From: Ailurus styani
Lineage: Eukaryota > Chordata > Mammalia > Carnivora > Ailuridae
Direction of reading: 5' to 3'
NCBI GenBank assembly: GCA_002007465.1
Contig: LNAC01000774.1
Span: 324,426-388,425 of the forward strand
DNA length: 64,000 nt
Under the pieces are notes generated by a model that did not search any database, was not told the origin of the DNA, and was given only the letters and a program-made list of their open reading frames with translations. Of this stretch, positions 12,531 to 22,765 are shown piece after piece (position 1 is the first letter of the stretch; every line of letters begins with the position of its first letter). Position numbers and translations under genes: made by a program.

Positions 12531-13512
12531 CTTTCTGCCAGTGCATGTGTGTTATTTTTACATGAAAGTTTGAAGAGTTGGTGCAAAATTTGCCACACTT
12601 TATTCCTCTGCTTCTTCATTGGTAATGTTCCAGATAGGGACTGGGATCTTAGCCTAAGTTCCAGAGTGAGAATAATGTGGAGAAGAGCTCTGAACAGAAG
12701 CACATCAGATATGGTGTGAGAATTCAAACTTTGTTTAAACTTATTAATAACCTGAGCTTGTTTACTAGCCTGTTCTGACAAATACAGCACTAAAATTGAC
12801 AACTTTACACACAGTAAGGGTGGAGCCTCCAGAAAGGCTGGAAGGGAAATGAGAAAACATGCCTGGCTAGCAAAACTTAGGTATAATTATAAACCCCAAG
12901 GACTCTCAGCCAGCCCTAATTGTGTTGTATATTTCTTGATGTAGCCTGGAGAAACCTTGGTACCCTTACCAACATCGACACAGATTGCTGATTACTCTGT
13001 CCTGGGTATTGGGGTGCTGGAAATTCAGTGTGTAAAATGGATCTTTGCTGTCAGGATCTTACATTCGACTTGGGGAGATAGAATGTACACATGAAAAATA
13101 AACAATACAAGCTACCATGTGATAAGTGGTGCTAGACAGGCTTAAAGGAGAGTAGGGGCAATCTAGGATGGTTAAGGAGGGTTTCACCATATTGTGATTT
13201 AGTTGTGCCTGCAGGGAAAAGGAGGATGTAGGCAATCAAAAAGAAGAAGGAAGGTACAGGGCAAAGGTGAACAGAGGGGTACACAAAGTAGAACCAACTT
13301 TCTTGGGAAACAATAAATAAATAGACCAGTTTACCGGGAACAAGATCTGTTGAGAAGTAGTCATAAACACAGTTGGCAGGTAAAACAAGTGTGTGAATGA
13401 TGAGTCTTAAGTTTTATTTTGTAGGTTGTGGAAAAACATTGAAAAAAATTTTTTGGAGGAAAACGGATGCTTTTGTGAAATCAGTCGTATGGTGGTGACA
13501 TTAGAAGCAGTC
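12531..13512. other. Gene-free stretch, weak ancient repeat
   Basis: 13010-13500 contains GGATCTTACATTCGACTTGG and TTATTTTGTAGGTTGTGG, similar to an old mammalian repeat also suspected at 62.3-62.9 kb. No exon was seen. Confidence 0.35.
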
Positions 13513-13527
13513 AAAAGTACTTCTACT

Positions 13528-13716
13528 GGGCGCCTGGGTGGCTCAGTGGGTTAAAGCCTCTGCCTTCGGCTCAGGTCATGATCTCAGGGTCCTGGGATCG
13601 AGGCCGCATTGGGCTCTCTGCTCAGCAGGGAGCCTGCTTCCTCCTCTCTCTTTGCCTGTCTCTGCCTACTTGTGATCTCTCTGTCTGTCGGGGGGAAAAA
13701 AATCTTAAAAAAAAAA
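13528..13716 (+). mobile_element. CAN-SINE, mustelid-type subtype, young
   Basis: The head is GGCGCCTGGGTGGCTCAG with GTGGGTTAAAGCCTCTGCC. The usual CAAATAAATAAA tail is replaced by GTCGGGGGGAAAAAAATC and poly-A. The 15-base duplication AAAAGTACTTCTACT at 13513-13527 and 13717-13731 is exact, pointing to a recent insertion. Confidence 0.97.
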
Positions 13717-13844
13717 AAAAGTACTTCTACTTCATCACCTCTGAAATGCCTACTACAGCTAGCTCTTTAGGGTGTCTGATTTACCATAGTTAATCAGTAC
13801 AATCCTGTAGAGAATTGGAAATGCCATTGACTATCAATCTCTAA

Positions 13845-14215
13845 ACTTGACCCAGTCTAGGCTATTGTAACAGAATATCATAGGCTTATAGATAACAAAA
13901 AGTTATTTCTCACAAATCTAAAGGCTGGGAAGTCCAAGATCAAGGTGTTGGAAGATTCAATGTCTGGTGAGGACCTGCTTCCTGGTTCATAGACTATACT
14001 TTCTTGATGTGTCTTCACATGGTGAAAGGGGAGAAAATGCTCCCTGGAGTCTCTTTTATAAGGGCACTAATCCCATTCGTGAGGTTTCCTTTTTCACGAT
14101 CTAGTCACCATCCAAAGGCCCCACCTCAAAATACCATCACTTTGGAGATTAGAAATAAACTTATGAATTTTGAGTCCACAAACTCTCAGTCCATACCAAT
14201 TACCACCTAATTTGG
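13845..14215 (-). repeat. MLT1-like MaLR LTR, antisense
   Basis: Antisense MaLR landmarks are present in order: GGCTGGGAAGTCCAAGATCA, TGGTGAGGACCTGCTTCCTG, TTATAAGGGCACTAATCCC, CCAAAGGCCCCACCTC and ATGAATTTTGAGTCC. It is non-coding and diverged. Confidence 0.7.
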
Positions 14216-15802
14216 GGAGCTTTCTGTACTGGGTAGCATTGTTCCAGTACACTGAATGATAATGTATATCAAAAAAGGAAAAAACATACTGAATGAATTT
14301 GGGCTTTGAATTTTTGGATCCAGTGGGACCTTGCAAACAGATTCCAGAGACAAAGAGTAGACTTTAATCGTGAAAGAAATTGAAGACTCAACCAACTGAA
14401 TGTGGCAATCATGAGCCATTTTGAGTGAGAGTTAGCAAATATTTTCCCAACTGTCAATTCTAAGAAACGTGTAAACAGATTCTGTGTAAGTGAATGCTGA
14501 AGTGAACCTGTGTCTCTGTTAAACCACAGAGAAATGAAATAAGCTGATTTAAAATTTCTAAAGGGAACTAAAGCCACCTGCTAAGTTGTAGAATTTAATT
14601 TGCAAGATGAATACTTGGCAATGTGACACTTCTTTCATAGCTTCATTTGCTGTTTTAATAAAAATGTTCACAATGCTTTGGTTCCATCTGTTAGAGAGAA
14701 TGAAAACAGCTAACTGCTATTCAAACAACAAAAAATACAGCTTTCTAGAAAACTATATCTAGTGCCGCCAAAATGTAAAGAGGTATTTATAAATTTCAAA
14801 CTTCTGCCTGACTTCTAAAAAATGTTGTCGTAATTGCACTGCATCTTGGACTCAACGTATAAATAATTTATGCAAAAATTTTAAATTTAAATTATTCCTC
14901 CACACTCCAAATGCAAACAAATGCTTTCAAAGTTACCATGACCATGAATCTTACAGCAGCAGGCTACAGATTTTCATTATAACAATTTGTAAGCAAATAT
15001 TTGGTTATTTTTATAAGCCACAAATCTGGCTGAAGGAGAAAATGATATGTAATAAATAAAAACTGTGCAAACCACAAAGTATGTTTGTTGTTACATTTCC
15101 AGATTGGAGATAACAATAAGCTGTAGTATGGCAGCCTCTCTCCTTTATTGATTGAATTTCCATAGCTTTTTCCTCAGAATAGATCAAAATTTTATAACTT
15201 TCGGTAAGTTATTTCTCAAGCACCAACGCCAGTGCTTACGACTGTGTTGGCATGTGTTAGGCACAAACTATGTGTTTGTTGAGGTAAGAAGTGCAACAGT
15301 AGTCAACATTACATCAGAGGAAGGCAATGAGGGGAGAGCCAGAGATGGGAACAAACTGTAGAAGAAAGAGGGGAAGAAGAGCTTTTCAGCACTCTGTCCC
15401 TTAGAATTACCTAGGACATTAGTTTCAGTTTGTCTGAGATTGAGATACTGTGTAAAACTGAACTGTTTGCAGGGAGGAGAAATAAGGTTGACAGTAACAC
15501 ATTAGGAGTCTGTAGAATGTTCTGTTGTCTTTCTCATGCTGTCTCCTCCCATAAGGAAGCTCTGTACTTACCCTTGCTGTAGACAAGTAGAGCTGTAAGA
15601 GTTTCATCTTGCCATTCAATCTTATATTTGATTTAAGATGTCTTCTCTCAGTTTAAAAGATACTGAGAGTTAGACTCTTTGAATACTAGTTTCAGATATT
15701 TGAGTTTAAGCCTAGACACTTTAAGGTGAAGAAACTGAGAACCATCAAGTTAAATAACCGGCTAATTACCCACTGAGCAGGAAATAGATACAATATTTCC
15801 TT
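14216..15802. other. Gene-free stretch, AT-rich unique sequence
   Basis: No repeat family, exon or RNA gene was recognised apart from a possible MIR scrap near 15715-15785. Confidence 0.4.
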
Positions 15803-15814
15803 AAGATCATCCTG

Positions 15815-15998
15815 GGGGCGCCTGGGTGGCTCAGCTGGTTAAGCACCTGCCTTCGGCTCAGGTCATGATCTCAGGGTCCTGGGACTGAACTGGGCTCTAT
15901 GCTCAGTGGGGAGTCTCCTTGTCCCTCTTTCTCTTCCTGCGCCCCTCCCTCCACTTATGATCTCTCTCTCTTAAATATACGAATAAGAATTTTTTAAA
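15815..15998 (+). mobile_element. CAN-SINE, older GCTGGTTAAGCACCTGCC subtype
   Basis: The head and the GGTCATGATCTCAGGGTCCT block are intact. The tail is degraded (TTAAATATACGAATAAG). The duplication AAGATCATCCTG is exact at 15803-15814 and 15999-16010. Confidence 0.95.
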
Positions 15999-16179
15999 AA
16001 GATCATCCTGAATTCTACATAAAGTTCAAATAAGAAGAAAATGAACAATAAATAAATTTACTTTTAGTCATTTCATAACAAAACAAAACTTATTTCTCAT
16101 TGCCAGTTTTAAGATAGGCTAAAAGCACCTAAAGGAAAGATACCTATGCAAAGAGAGTTACCAGTTTCTGGCTATTTGA

Positions 16180-16380
16180 TGGTTGGAGCCTGGACTTGGG
16201 AACCAGGTTTTAATCACTTACTATTCAGAAAAGTTTTATAATCTGTTTGATTCCACATCTCCTCATCTGAAAAATGGGTATAATAATCACCCTATCTAGT
16301 TCATAGAGTACTGATAGGATGAAAATAAAAATAAGAACATATGTCCAAATTGCTTTGTTAATTGAATGTGTTAAATAAAG
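16180..16380 (+). repeat. MIR SINE
   Basis: GGAGCCTGGACTTGGGAACC, TCTCCTCATCTGAAAAATGG and GTATAATAATCACCC follow the MIR order in sense orientation. Confidence 0.75.
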
Positions 16381-16516
16381 GTAAGATATCCTTGACAATA
16401 TAGTTGCGCTGGTTTTAATAACAGCACTCTGAACCCTTCCATAGGAAACAACTGCAAATAGCCAGAACAGGAAAATATCACACATTAAAAAACATTGATA
16501 AAAAACATTGATCAGG

Positions 16517-16716
16517 GGCACCTGGGTGGCTCAGTCAGTTAAGTGTCTGCCTTCAACTGGGGTCATGATCCCAGGGACCTGGTATCGAGGCCTTCATCAA
16601 GCTCCCTGCTTGGCGGGGGTCTGCTTCTCCTTTTTCTGCTCCCCCTGCTTGTGCTCTCTCTCTCTCTCTTTCTCTCTGTCAAATAAATAAATAAAATCTT
16701 TAAAAAAATAAAATAG
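16517..16716 (+). mobile_element. CAN-SINE, GTCAGTTAAGTGTCTGCC subtype
   Basis: This is a full-length copy with CAAATAAATAAATAAAATC tail and A-rich end. The duplication AAAACATTGATCAGG is exact at 16502-16516 and 16717-16731. Confidence 0.95.
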
Positions 16717-16770
16717 AAAACATTGATCAGGAAAAGAAGCTGACACAGCATTGATAAAAAACATATTACA

Positions 16771-16831
16771 GGACGCCTGGGTGGCTCAGTGGGTTAATGC
16801 CTCTGCTTTCGGCTCAGGTCATGATCTCAGG
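16771..16831 (+). mobile_element. CAN-SINE head, cut off by a scaffold join
   Basis: Only the first 61 bases of a mustelid-type SINE are present (GACGCCTGGGTGGCTCAG, GTGGGTTAATGCCTCTGC, ATGATCTCAGG). The sequence then hits a single N at 16832. After the N, the 5' flank of this SINE is repeated (16833-16888) and continues without a SINE. The truncation is therefore an assembly break, not a biological one. Confidence 0.9.
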
Positions 16832-16832
16832 N
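16832..16832. other. Single-N contig join with duplicated ends
   Basis: About 54 bases ending in ATAAAAAACATATTACAG occur on both sides of the join (about 16717-16770 and 16835-16888). The right copy continues as GAAAAAAGATATAAG-like sequence, that is, an empty insertion site. Confidence 0.9.
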
Positions 16833-17024
16833 AAAAACATTGATCAGGAAAAGAAGCTGACACAGCATTGATAAAAAACATATTACAGAAAAAAGATATA
16901 AGTGAGTAGTAATATCAGTCAAGAACTGAACACTCTCCAAAAAATAATGCCATGGAAGAGCGGTGTCTGGTACTAAGCACTTCATAACAAATATCTTTTA
17001 AATGGTAAAAGAAATAATTATTTT

Positions 17025-17226
17025 TGGGGCATCTGGGTGGCTCCGTCAGTTGAGCATCTGATTCTTTATTTGGCTCAGGTCATGATCTCAGGGTTCTGGG
17101 ATCAAGCCCCACACAACTCCTTGCTCAGCAGGGAGTCTGCTGGGGATTCTCTCTCTCCCTCGCTCTCTGCCCCTCCCCCCCACATGTGCACACTCTCTCT
17201 CTCAAATAAATAAATCTTAAAAAAAA
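17025..17226 (+). mobile_element. CAN-SINE, GTCAGTTGAGCATCTGATTC subtype
   Basis: This is a full-length older copy with a GTCATGATCTCAGGGTTCTG block and TCAAATAAATAAATC tail. The duplication GAAATAATTATTTT (17011-17024) versus GAAGTAATTATTTA (17227-17240) has two mismatches. Confidence 0.95.
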
Positions 17227-17240
17227 GAAGTAATTATTTA

Positions 17241-17586
17241 TGTAAAAAGAAACCATATAGAAGCACTATATATGAGTATTGTGAAATAACAGAAAGAAAT
17301 AAAACATGAGGTGGCAGAACTCAAAAAAAGTAGAAAAGGGAAAACCGTTACAGAAATGAAGATGAACTATAAGAGACAGAATAATAGACACTGTGGAAAA
17401 TTTATGGGAATAAAAAGATAGAGAAATAGAAATGGGAAAATTTTTAAAAAATTGTCAGGTGTTTAAAAGAACTAGAAAAAACACAATAGAAAACTCAGGC
17501 AAAGAAGAGGCAGTGTATGGATTATTGGACTGCTTAAAGGTGAAATGCTAGAAATGGCAAATAATATAAGAAATTCTTAAGGTTAT
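17241..17586 (+). repeat. A-rich old L1/HAL1-like sequence
   Basis: The sequence is strongly purine-rich on the plus strand (AAAGTAGAAAAGGGAAAACC), as in sense ORFs of old L1/HAL1 copies. No frame is open, and family assignment is tentative. Confidence 0.4.
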
Positions 17587-17603
17587 AAAAATTTTTCAAT
17601 CAG

Positions 17604-17800
17604 GGGCGCCTGGGTGGCTCAGTGGGTTAAAGCCTCTGCCTTTGGCTCAGGTCATGATCTCAGGGTCCTGGGATCGCGGCCGGCATTGGGCTCTCTGCTC
17701 AGCAGGGAGCCTGCTTCCTCCTCTCCTTGTCTCTCTGCCTGCCTCTCTGCCTACTTGTAATCTCTCTCTCTGTGTCAAATAAATAAATAAAATCTTTAAA
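17604..17800 (+). mobile_element. CAN-SINE, mustelid-type subtype, likely source copy
   Basis: This is a full-length young copy. The duplication AAAAATTTTTCAATCAG lies at 17587-17603, and the same string with three extra T lies at 17801-17820. The AATTTT context fits L1-endonuclease cleavage. Because the duplication runs straight into the 3' flank, the flank at 17811-17848 belongs to this locus. That makes it the better candidate source of the copy at 6496-6700. Confidence 0.97.
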
Positions 17801-17848
17801 AAAAATTTTTTTTCAATCAGTCTGTTGAAAGGGTTCATGGAAACCTGC

Positions 17849-19290
17849 TGGTTCATGGAAAATTGACCTAAAATGGTCAATACCAAGGCATATCCTAGTA
17901 AAGTTACTAAGCTAACGATTTTATAACAACCCAGAGAGACCTTCAAGGCCTTGAGAGACATTTTAAGCACATAAGAACTCAAGAAATAAGAATTCCCATG
18001 CGCTTCTACTGAGGAAATTAATGGAGGATAAATTTTATCGACCAAGAAAGACTAGGGAAACAAAAGTAAAAGAACTTGCAGTGCGAATTAAATATATTTA
18101 ACTATAGAACCAAGACTGAAACAAATTAAGACTAGAATGACAGAAATAAGTTGTATATGTCCTTACAATTTACAAATTAAGTCGTTAAGCAAATTGAGAG
18201 ACAGGGTAGAAAGAGGTAGATTGCCCCATCAGTAGTATCTGGAAGTTAAAGGATATTACTTCAAGTTGCCAGTCAAATACTGGAAATAAAAGAAAATTTA
18301 ACAAACACTAAGAAACATAATTTTATTGACTCATAATGGAACACAAAGGGACAAAAAGAAACAAGGGGAGAAGAAAATATTTTAGTATTATCATTGATCC
18401 TCATAGGAAACTAATAGTGTCTAAAGAAATAAAGGTAAACAGAGAAATAAAAATTTAGACCTTCTTAAATATCAAAAAACTACATACACACAAAAATAAG
18501 CAAATTACATTGGAAAGACTTTTAAAAACAACTGTGATCAGATACTATAACATAGAACAGTATGACAGAAGACCAAACATATCTATTATATTTATAAATG
18601 TAAATGCGTAACCCACCTGTTAAAGGAAAAAATATTTTGAGGTTAGAGATCAAAGAAAAACTTTGTTCTGTATGCAGAAGACATCTAAACTTTCAGAAGA
18701 GTTGAAATTGAAGAAGGTCTTGAGAAGTCAAAATCAGATAAAGTGGAATTCAGGATAAAAGGAATTATATAATACATGTCCTTTATAATGCCAAAGGGGA
18801 CATTTGATAGCAAAAATATAAAAGTTATAAAAATCTATACACCAATGAAAAGAGCAGTGACATTCATAAAGCACAAATGATAGGAATTACAAGGAGAAAT
18901 AGACCAAAAAAAAAAAATGAATGAAGGAGAGTAAGTTCTAAAAGACCTAAACAAGATTTTTAAATAAATCTATTTCATGCATGTTGAACTCTATTCCTGA
19001 AAATATAAAATCCACCTTGTTTTCAAATACCTAAGGAGTAGTCATGGAAATTGATTATACTTAGAACCAAGAGTACTCCTCAACCAATAAATTTTATTAC
19101 ACTAGAATAAAACTAGAAATAAATCAGAAAATAAAAGTCCTTTTCATCTGATAATTAAAAAAAATTATAAACAACTTGGTCATAGGTCAAAGAAGAGCTA
19201 TAAACTAGAGCTGTAGAATTTAAAAAGTATAATGATAATTATAACAGAAGTAATATATCACAGTGCTAAAAAAATCGTCATAGCCCTAAA
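17849..19290 (+). repeat. A-rich ancient L1/HAL1-like sequence, continued
   Basis: The segment is A-rich with many short poly-A runs and no open frame. It is probably a heavily diverged sense LINE remnant, because more recognisable LINE text follows at 19.7-20.0 kb. Confidence 0.4.
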
Positions 19291-19657
19291 TATGTTAATT
19301 CCTTAAAAAGGGAAGTAAAAATAAATGAATTAAACTACCAATTTAAAATGTTTGAAAAAAAAACTGAAAGAAAATAGAAAGAAGATTTAATAAATATGAA
19401 AATAGAATCAATGAATTCTAAGAATAGAAAAATAAAACTGATAAATAAATCCAAAACCTAAGGAAAAAAATAGNTATGTTAATTCCTTAAAAAGGGAAGT
19501 AAAAATAAATGAATTAAACTACCAATTTAAAACGTTTGAAAAAAAAACTGAAAGAAAATAGAAAGAACCTTTAATAAATATGAAAATAGAATCAGTGAAT
19601 TCTAAGAATAGAAAAATAAAACTGATAAATAAATCCAAAACCTAAGGAAAAAAATAG
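19291..19657. other. 183 bp direct duplication around a single N (assembly artefact)
   Basis: Positions 19291-19473 and 19475-19657 are the same sequence apart from a few substitutions (AAAATG/AAAACG, GAAGATTT/GAACCTTT, TCAATG/TCAGTG). The single N at 19474 sits exactly between them. This is the pattern of two overlapping contig ends, probably the two haplotypes, joined instead of merged. Confidence 0.9.
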
Positions 19658-20225
19658 AATAAACAAATTAACTTAAGGAAAAATAGGGAAAGTGTAACTA
19701 CATAGATTAAGAAATGACAGTAGGAACATAACTCCAGGAAGGAGGACAAAGAATTCTGAGATTACTCTGCTCAACTCTATGTAAATAAAATGAAAAACCT
19801 AGATGAAATGAATAAATTGCCATAAAAATTAGAGTATGTAAACAGACCAATTTCCAAGAAAAAAAAAATAGCAGTTGTTGAAGCGTGATCTTCTAAAAAC
19901 ATTACCAGGTCCAGGCAATTTTACAGGAATTTTGTAAAACCTCTTAAAAAAGAACTCCATTGCTATTGGAATTATTTCAAGAAAATTAAAATTCCAAGTC
20001 TACTTTTTTTCATAAGTTTGCAATGTCTGTATGAAAAAATTTTTTTAACATAAAGGAAGGACACATATAGAACACTTGAACTAATGGAAATACATATTAT
20101 ATGTCGAAAAACTAAAAACCAAAAAACAAAAAATAAAATACAAAAATTCTTTAAAAATTCAATAAGAAGAAATAGTGAGGTAGAACTACTCTTACCAGAT
20201 AGTAAAAATTCTACACCTTAGTTTA
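19658..20225 (+). repeat. HAL1/L1-like ORF2 remnant, sense
   Basis: CCTAGATGAAATGAATAAATTG, then ACCAGGTCCAGGCAATTTTACAG and AAAAAGAACTCCATTGC match the order of the L1/HAL1 reverse-transcriptase coding region (the GPDGFT-like stretch). It is degraded and not open. Confidence 0.55.
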
Positions 20226-20231
20226 CACTTC

Positions 20232-20826
20232 CTGTATAATCCTCTTCATTTGACTATGGACAGGACCTGTAAATATGATGGGAGTCACTGCTGTGGTTAG
20301 ATTAGATTAAACCAGAAAAGGTGAGTAGTTTTGGCAGATGTGATTAAGGTCTCTAATCAGTTGGCTTTAAATTAATCAAAATGAAGATGTCCTGGGTGGG
20401 CCTGACCTAATCAGGCGAACTCTTTAACAGAAAGCTTAGATGTCAGAGAGTCTTCTGTTGGCCTTGCAGAAGCAAGCCTCCCTGTTGTGAGGGTCATCTG
20501 GGAGGGAGTACTTAGAAAGGAATTGCAGGGACCTTTCAGAGTTGAGAGTGACCCACAGCTATAAGATTGATGGTTCTTAGTCCTATAATTACAAGGAAGT
20601 GGATTCTGTCAACAACCAGATAAGCTTGGAAGAGAACCTCAAATTCTAGAAGGGGTCACAGCCTGGCTTACACCTAATTTCAGCCTTGTGAGACCCTGAG
20701 CAGAGGATCCAGTAAAGCTGTGTTAGGCCTCCTGACTCATTGAAACTGTGAGATAATAAATATATGTTGTATATAGTCACTGAGTTGTGATAGTTGTGAT
20801 GGTTTGTTATACAGAAAGTGATAAGA
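20232..20826 (+). repeat. MLT1-like MaLR LTR, sense
   Basis: Landmarks in order are GGGTGGGCCTGACCTAATCAGG, ACAAGGAAGTGGATTCTG, AACAACCAGATAAGCTTGGA, CCTTGTGAGACCCTGAGC and AAACTGTGAGATAATAAATA, the last being the polyadenylation region. The end TGATGGTTTGTTATAC fits. It is non-coding. Confidence 0.75.
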
Positions 20827-21109
20827 AATATATACTTAAAATACTAAATTCCTACATATAAAAATGAAATTATAGAGTAGAATAGGACATAAACATATAT
20901 AAATGTCAATAATCAATAACATTTTAAGGACATTATTGTTTTCCAGGAAATGTGGAATTTTCAAGCCTAAAGGTAACAGAAGTGAAAAATCTCTGACAAT
21001 TTAGAAATTAACAATGAGAACATCCCAAGGGGAAAAAAAACCTCTGTGGGTCATAACCAATTCTGTATTTTAAATAAACAATATACACAACTAAAACATG
21101 AGGAGGGGG

Positions 21110-21547
21110 ACCAAAAACGTAAACAAGAAGAAAGCAGGAAAACTGACAGGTGAAAAGATGTTCAACATCACTCATCATCAGGGAAATACAAACCAAGACT
21201 ACAATGAGATACCACCTCACACCAGTCAGAATGGCTAAAATTCACAACACAGGAAACAACAGATGTTGGTAAGGATGTGGAGAAAGGCGAACACTCTTAC
21301 ACCACTGGTGGGAATGCAAACTGGTGCAGTCACTCTAGAAAATAGTATGGAGGTTCCTCAAAAAGTTAAAAATAAAACTACCCTACAATCCAGCAATTGT
21401 GCTACTAGGAATTTTCCCAAAGGTTTCAAAAACACTAATTTAAAGGGACACATGCACCTTGATGTTTGTAGCAGCATTACTACAATAGCCAAATTATGCA
21501 AACAGCCCAAGTGTCCATCAACTAATGAATGGATAAAGAGGTAGTGC

Positions 21548-21549
<2 letters not shown>
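21110..21549 (+). mobile_element. Carnivore L1 3' part, sense, left of gap
   Basis: GAAAAGATGTTCAACATCACTC, CAAGACTACAATGAGATACC, ACCACTGGTGGGAATGC, GTGTCCATCAACTAATGAATGG are classic L1 3' region landmarks in sense orientation. The element continues at 22001 after a (TA)n tract and a gap. ORF2 is not intact here. Confidence 0.92.

Positions 21550-21606
<57 letters not shown>
21550..21606. repeat. (TA)n microsatellite, left arm
   Basis: About 28 uninterrupted TA units sit at the point where this L1 normally has a short TATATATA. They are followed by 15 bases (CCACAGACAAACAAG) that are not expected in the L1. Confidence 0.95.
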
Positions 21607-21608
<2 letters not shown>

Positions 21609-21621
21609 ACAGACAAACAAG

Positions 21622-21963
21622 NNNNNNNNNNNNNNNNNNNNNNNNNNNNNNNNNNNNNNNNNNNNNNNNNNNNNNNNNNNNNNNNNNNNNNNNNNNNNNN
21701 NNNNNNNNNNNNNNNNNNNNNNNNNNNNNNNNNNNNNNNNNNNNNNNNNNNNNNNNNNNNNNNNNNNNNNNNNNNNNNNNNNNNNNNNNNNNNNNNNNNN
21801 NNNNNNNNNNNNNNNNNNNNNNNNNNNNNNNNNNNNNNNNNNNNNNNNNNNNNNNNNNNNNNNNNNNNNNNNNNNNNNNNNNNNNNNNNNNNNNNNNNNN
21901 NNNNNNNNNNNNNNNNNNNNNNNNNNNNNNNNNNNNNNNNNNNNNNNNNNNNNNNNNNNNNNN
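21622..21963. other. Assembly gap of 342 N
   Basis: The gap lies between two (TA)n arms inside an L1. Translations through it are meaningless. Confidence 0.99.

Positions 21964-22000
<37 letters not shown>
21964..22000. repeat. (TA)n microsatellite, right arm
   Basis: About 18 TA units run directly into L1 sequence (GAATATTACTCAGCC). Confidence 0.95.
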
Positions 22001-22003
<3 letters not shown>

Positions 22004-22405
22004 TATTACTCAGCCACAAAAAGGAATGGAATCTTGCCATTTGCAATGACATGGATGGAGCTAGAAAGTATTATGTTAAGCGAAATAAGTGAGTCAGAGA
22101 AAGACAAATACCATATGATTTCACTCATATGTGGAATTTAAAAAACAAAACAGATAAACGTGGTGGGGGAGAGGGGAGGAGAGAGACAAACCAGAAAACA
22201 GACTCTTGACTATAGAGAAAAAAACTGAGAGTTGCTGGAAGGTAGGTGGGCAGGGTGATGGGTTAAATGTTGATCGGTTTTAGGGAGGGCACTTGCTATA
22301 AGCACTGGGTGTTATGTGTAAGTGTTGATCACTAAATTCTACACCTGAAACTAATATTACACTGTATGTTAACTGGAATTTAAATAAAAACTTGAAAGAA
22401 AAAGT
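22001..22405 (+). mobile_element. Carnivore L1 3' end, sense, right of gap
   Basis: GAATATTACTCAGCCACAAA, CATTTGCAATGACATGGATG, ATACCATATGATTTCACTC, CACTGGGTGTTATGTG and TACACCTGAAACTAATATTAC form the L1 3' UTR. The end is TTTAAATAAAAACTTG, a polyadenylation region. It is the same element as 21110-21549. Confidence 0.93.
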
Positions 22406-22765
22406 GGAAAAAAATAATTAATAAATCTATCAGGAAAAATAAATTAAATTAGAAAGAGGAACAATAATATAGACAAAATAAAAATAGGGTTGATATGTAA
22501 AGTCTTAAGGCTGATAAGATAGGCAAACATCATATAAGTCTGATCAATGAAAAAAGAGAGGAAAAGGAATATATGTCATTGGTAAAGAAGAAATATGACC
22601 ATATATGCAGAGAAAAATCTTTAAATAGTGATAGAATTCCAAGTACGAATCAATTAAACAACAGGATGAGAAAAGAGATCCCATTAAAAATAGCAATAAT
22701 ATATATTTATGATAATATAACATATATTATATATCTATATATATGTCAACCTGTAGCCAAAATGG
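22406..22765 (+). repeat. A-rich L1/HAL1-like remnant and AT-rich tract
   Basis: The segment resembles old sense LINE text (GATCCCATTAAAAATAGC) and ends in an AT-rich stretch of irregular TATA units (22700-22745). It may be the continuation of the remnant interrupted by the younger L1. Confidence 0.4.

Noticed and set aside
17647..18045. 132-residue minus-strand frame
   Set aside because: It starts in LINE-like flank and ends in the reversed SINE, so it is a chance frame.
21522..22052. Open frames of 176 and 157 residues
   Set aside because: They consist of (TA)n translated as Tyr-Ile repeats and N.
21110..22405. Active full-length L1
   Set aside because: Only the 3' part is present and ORF2 is not open, so it cannot be autonomous.
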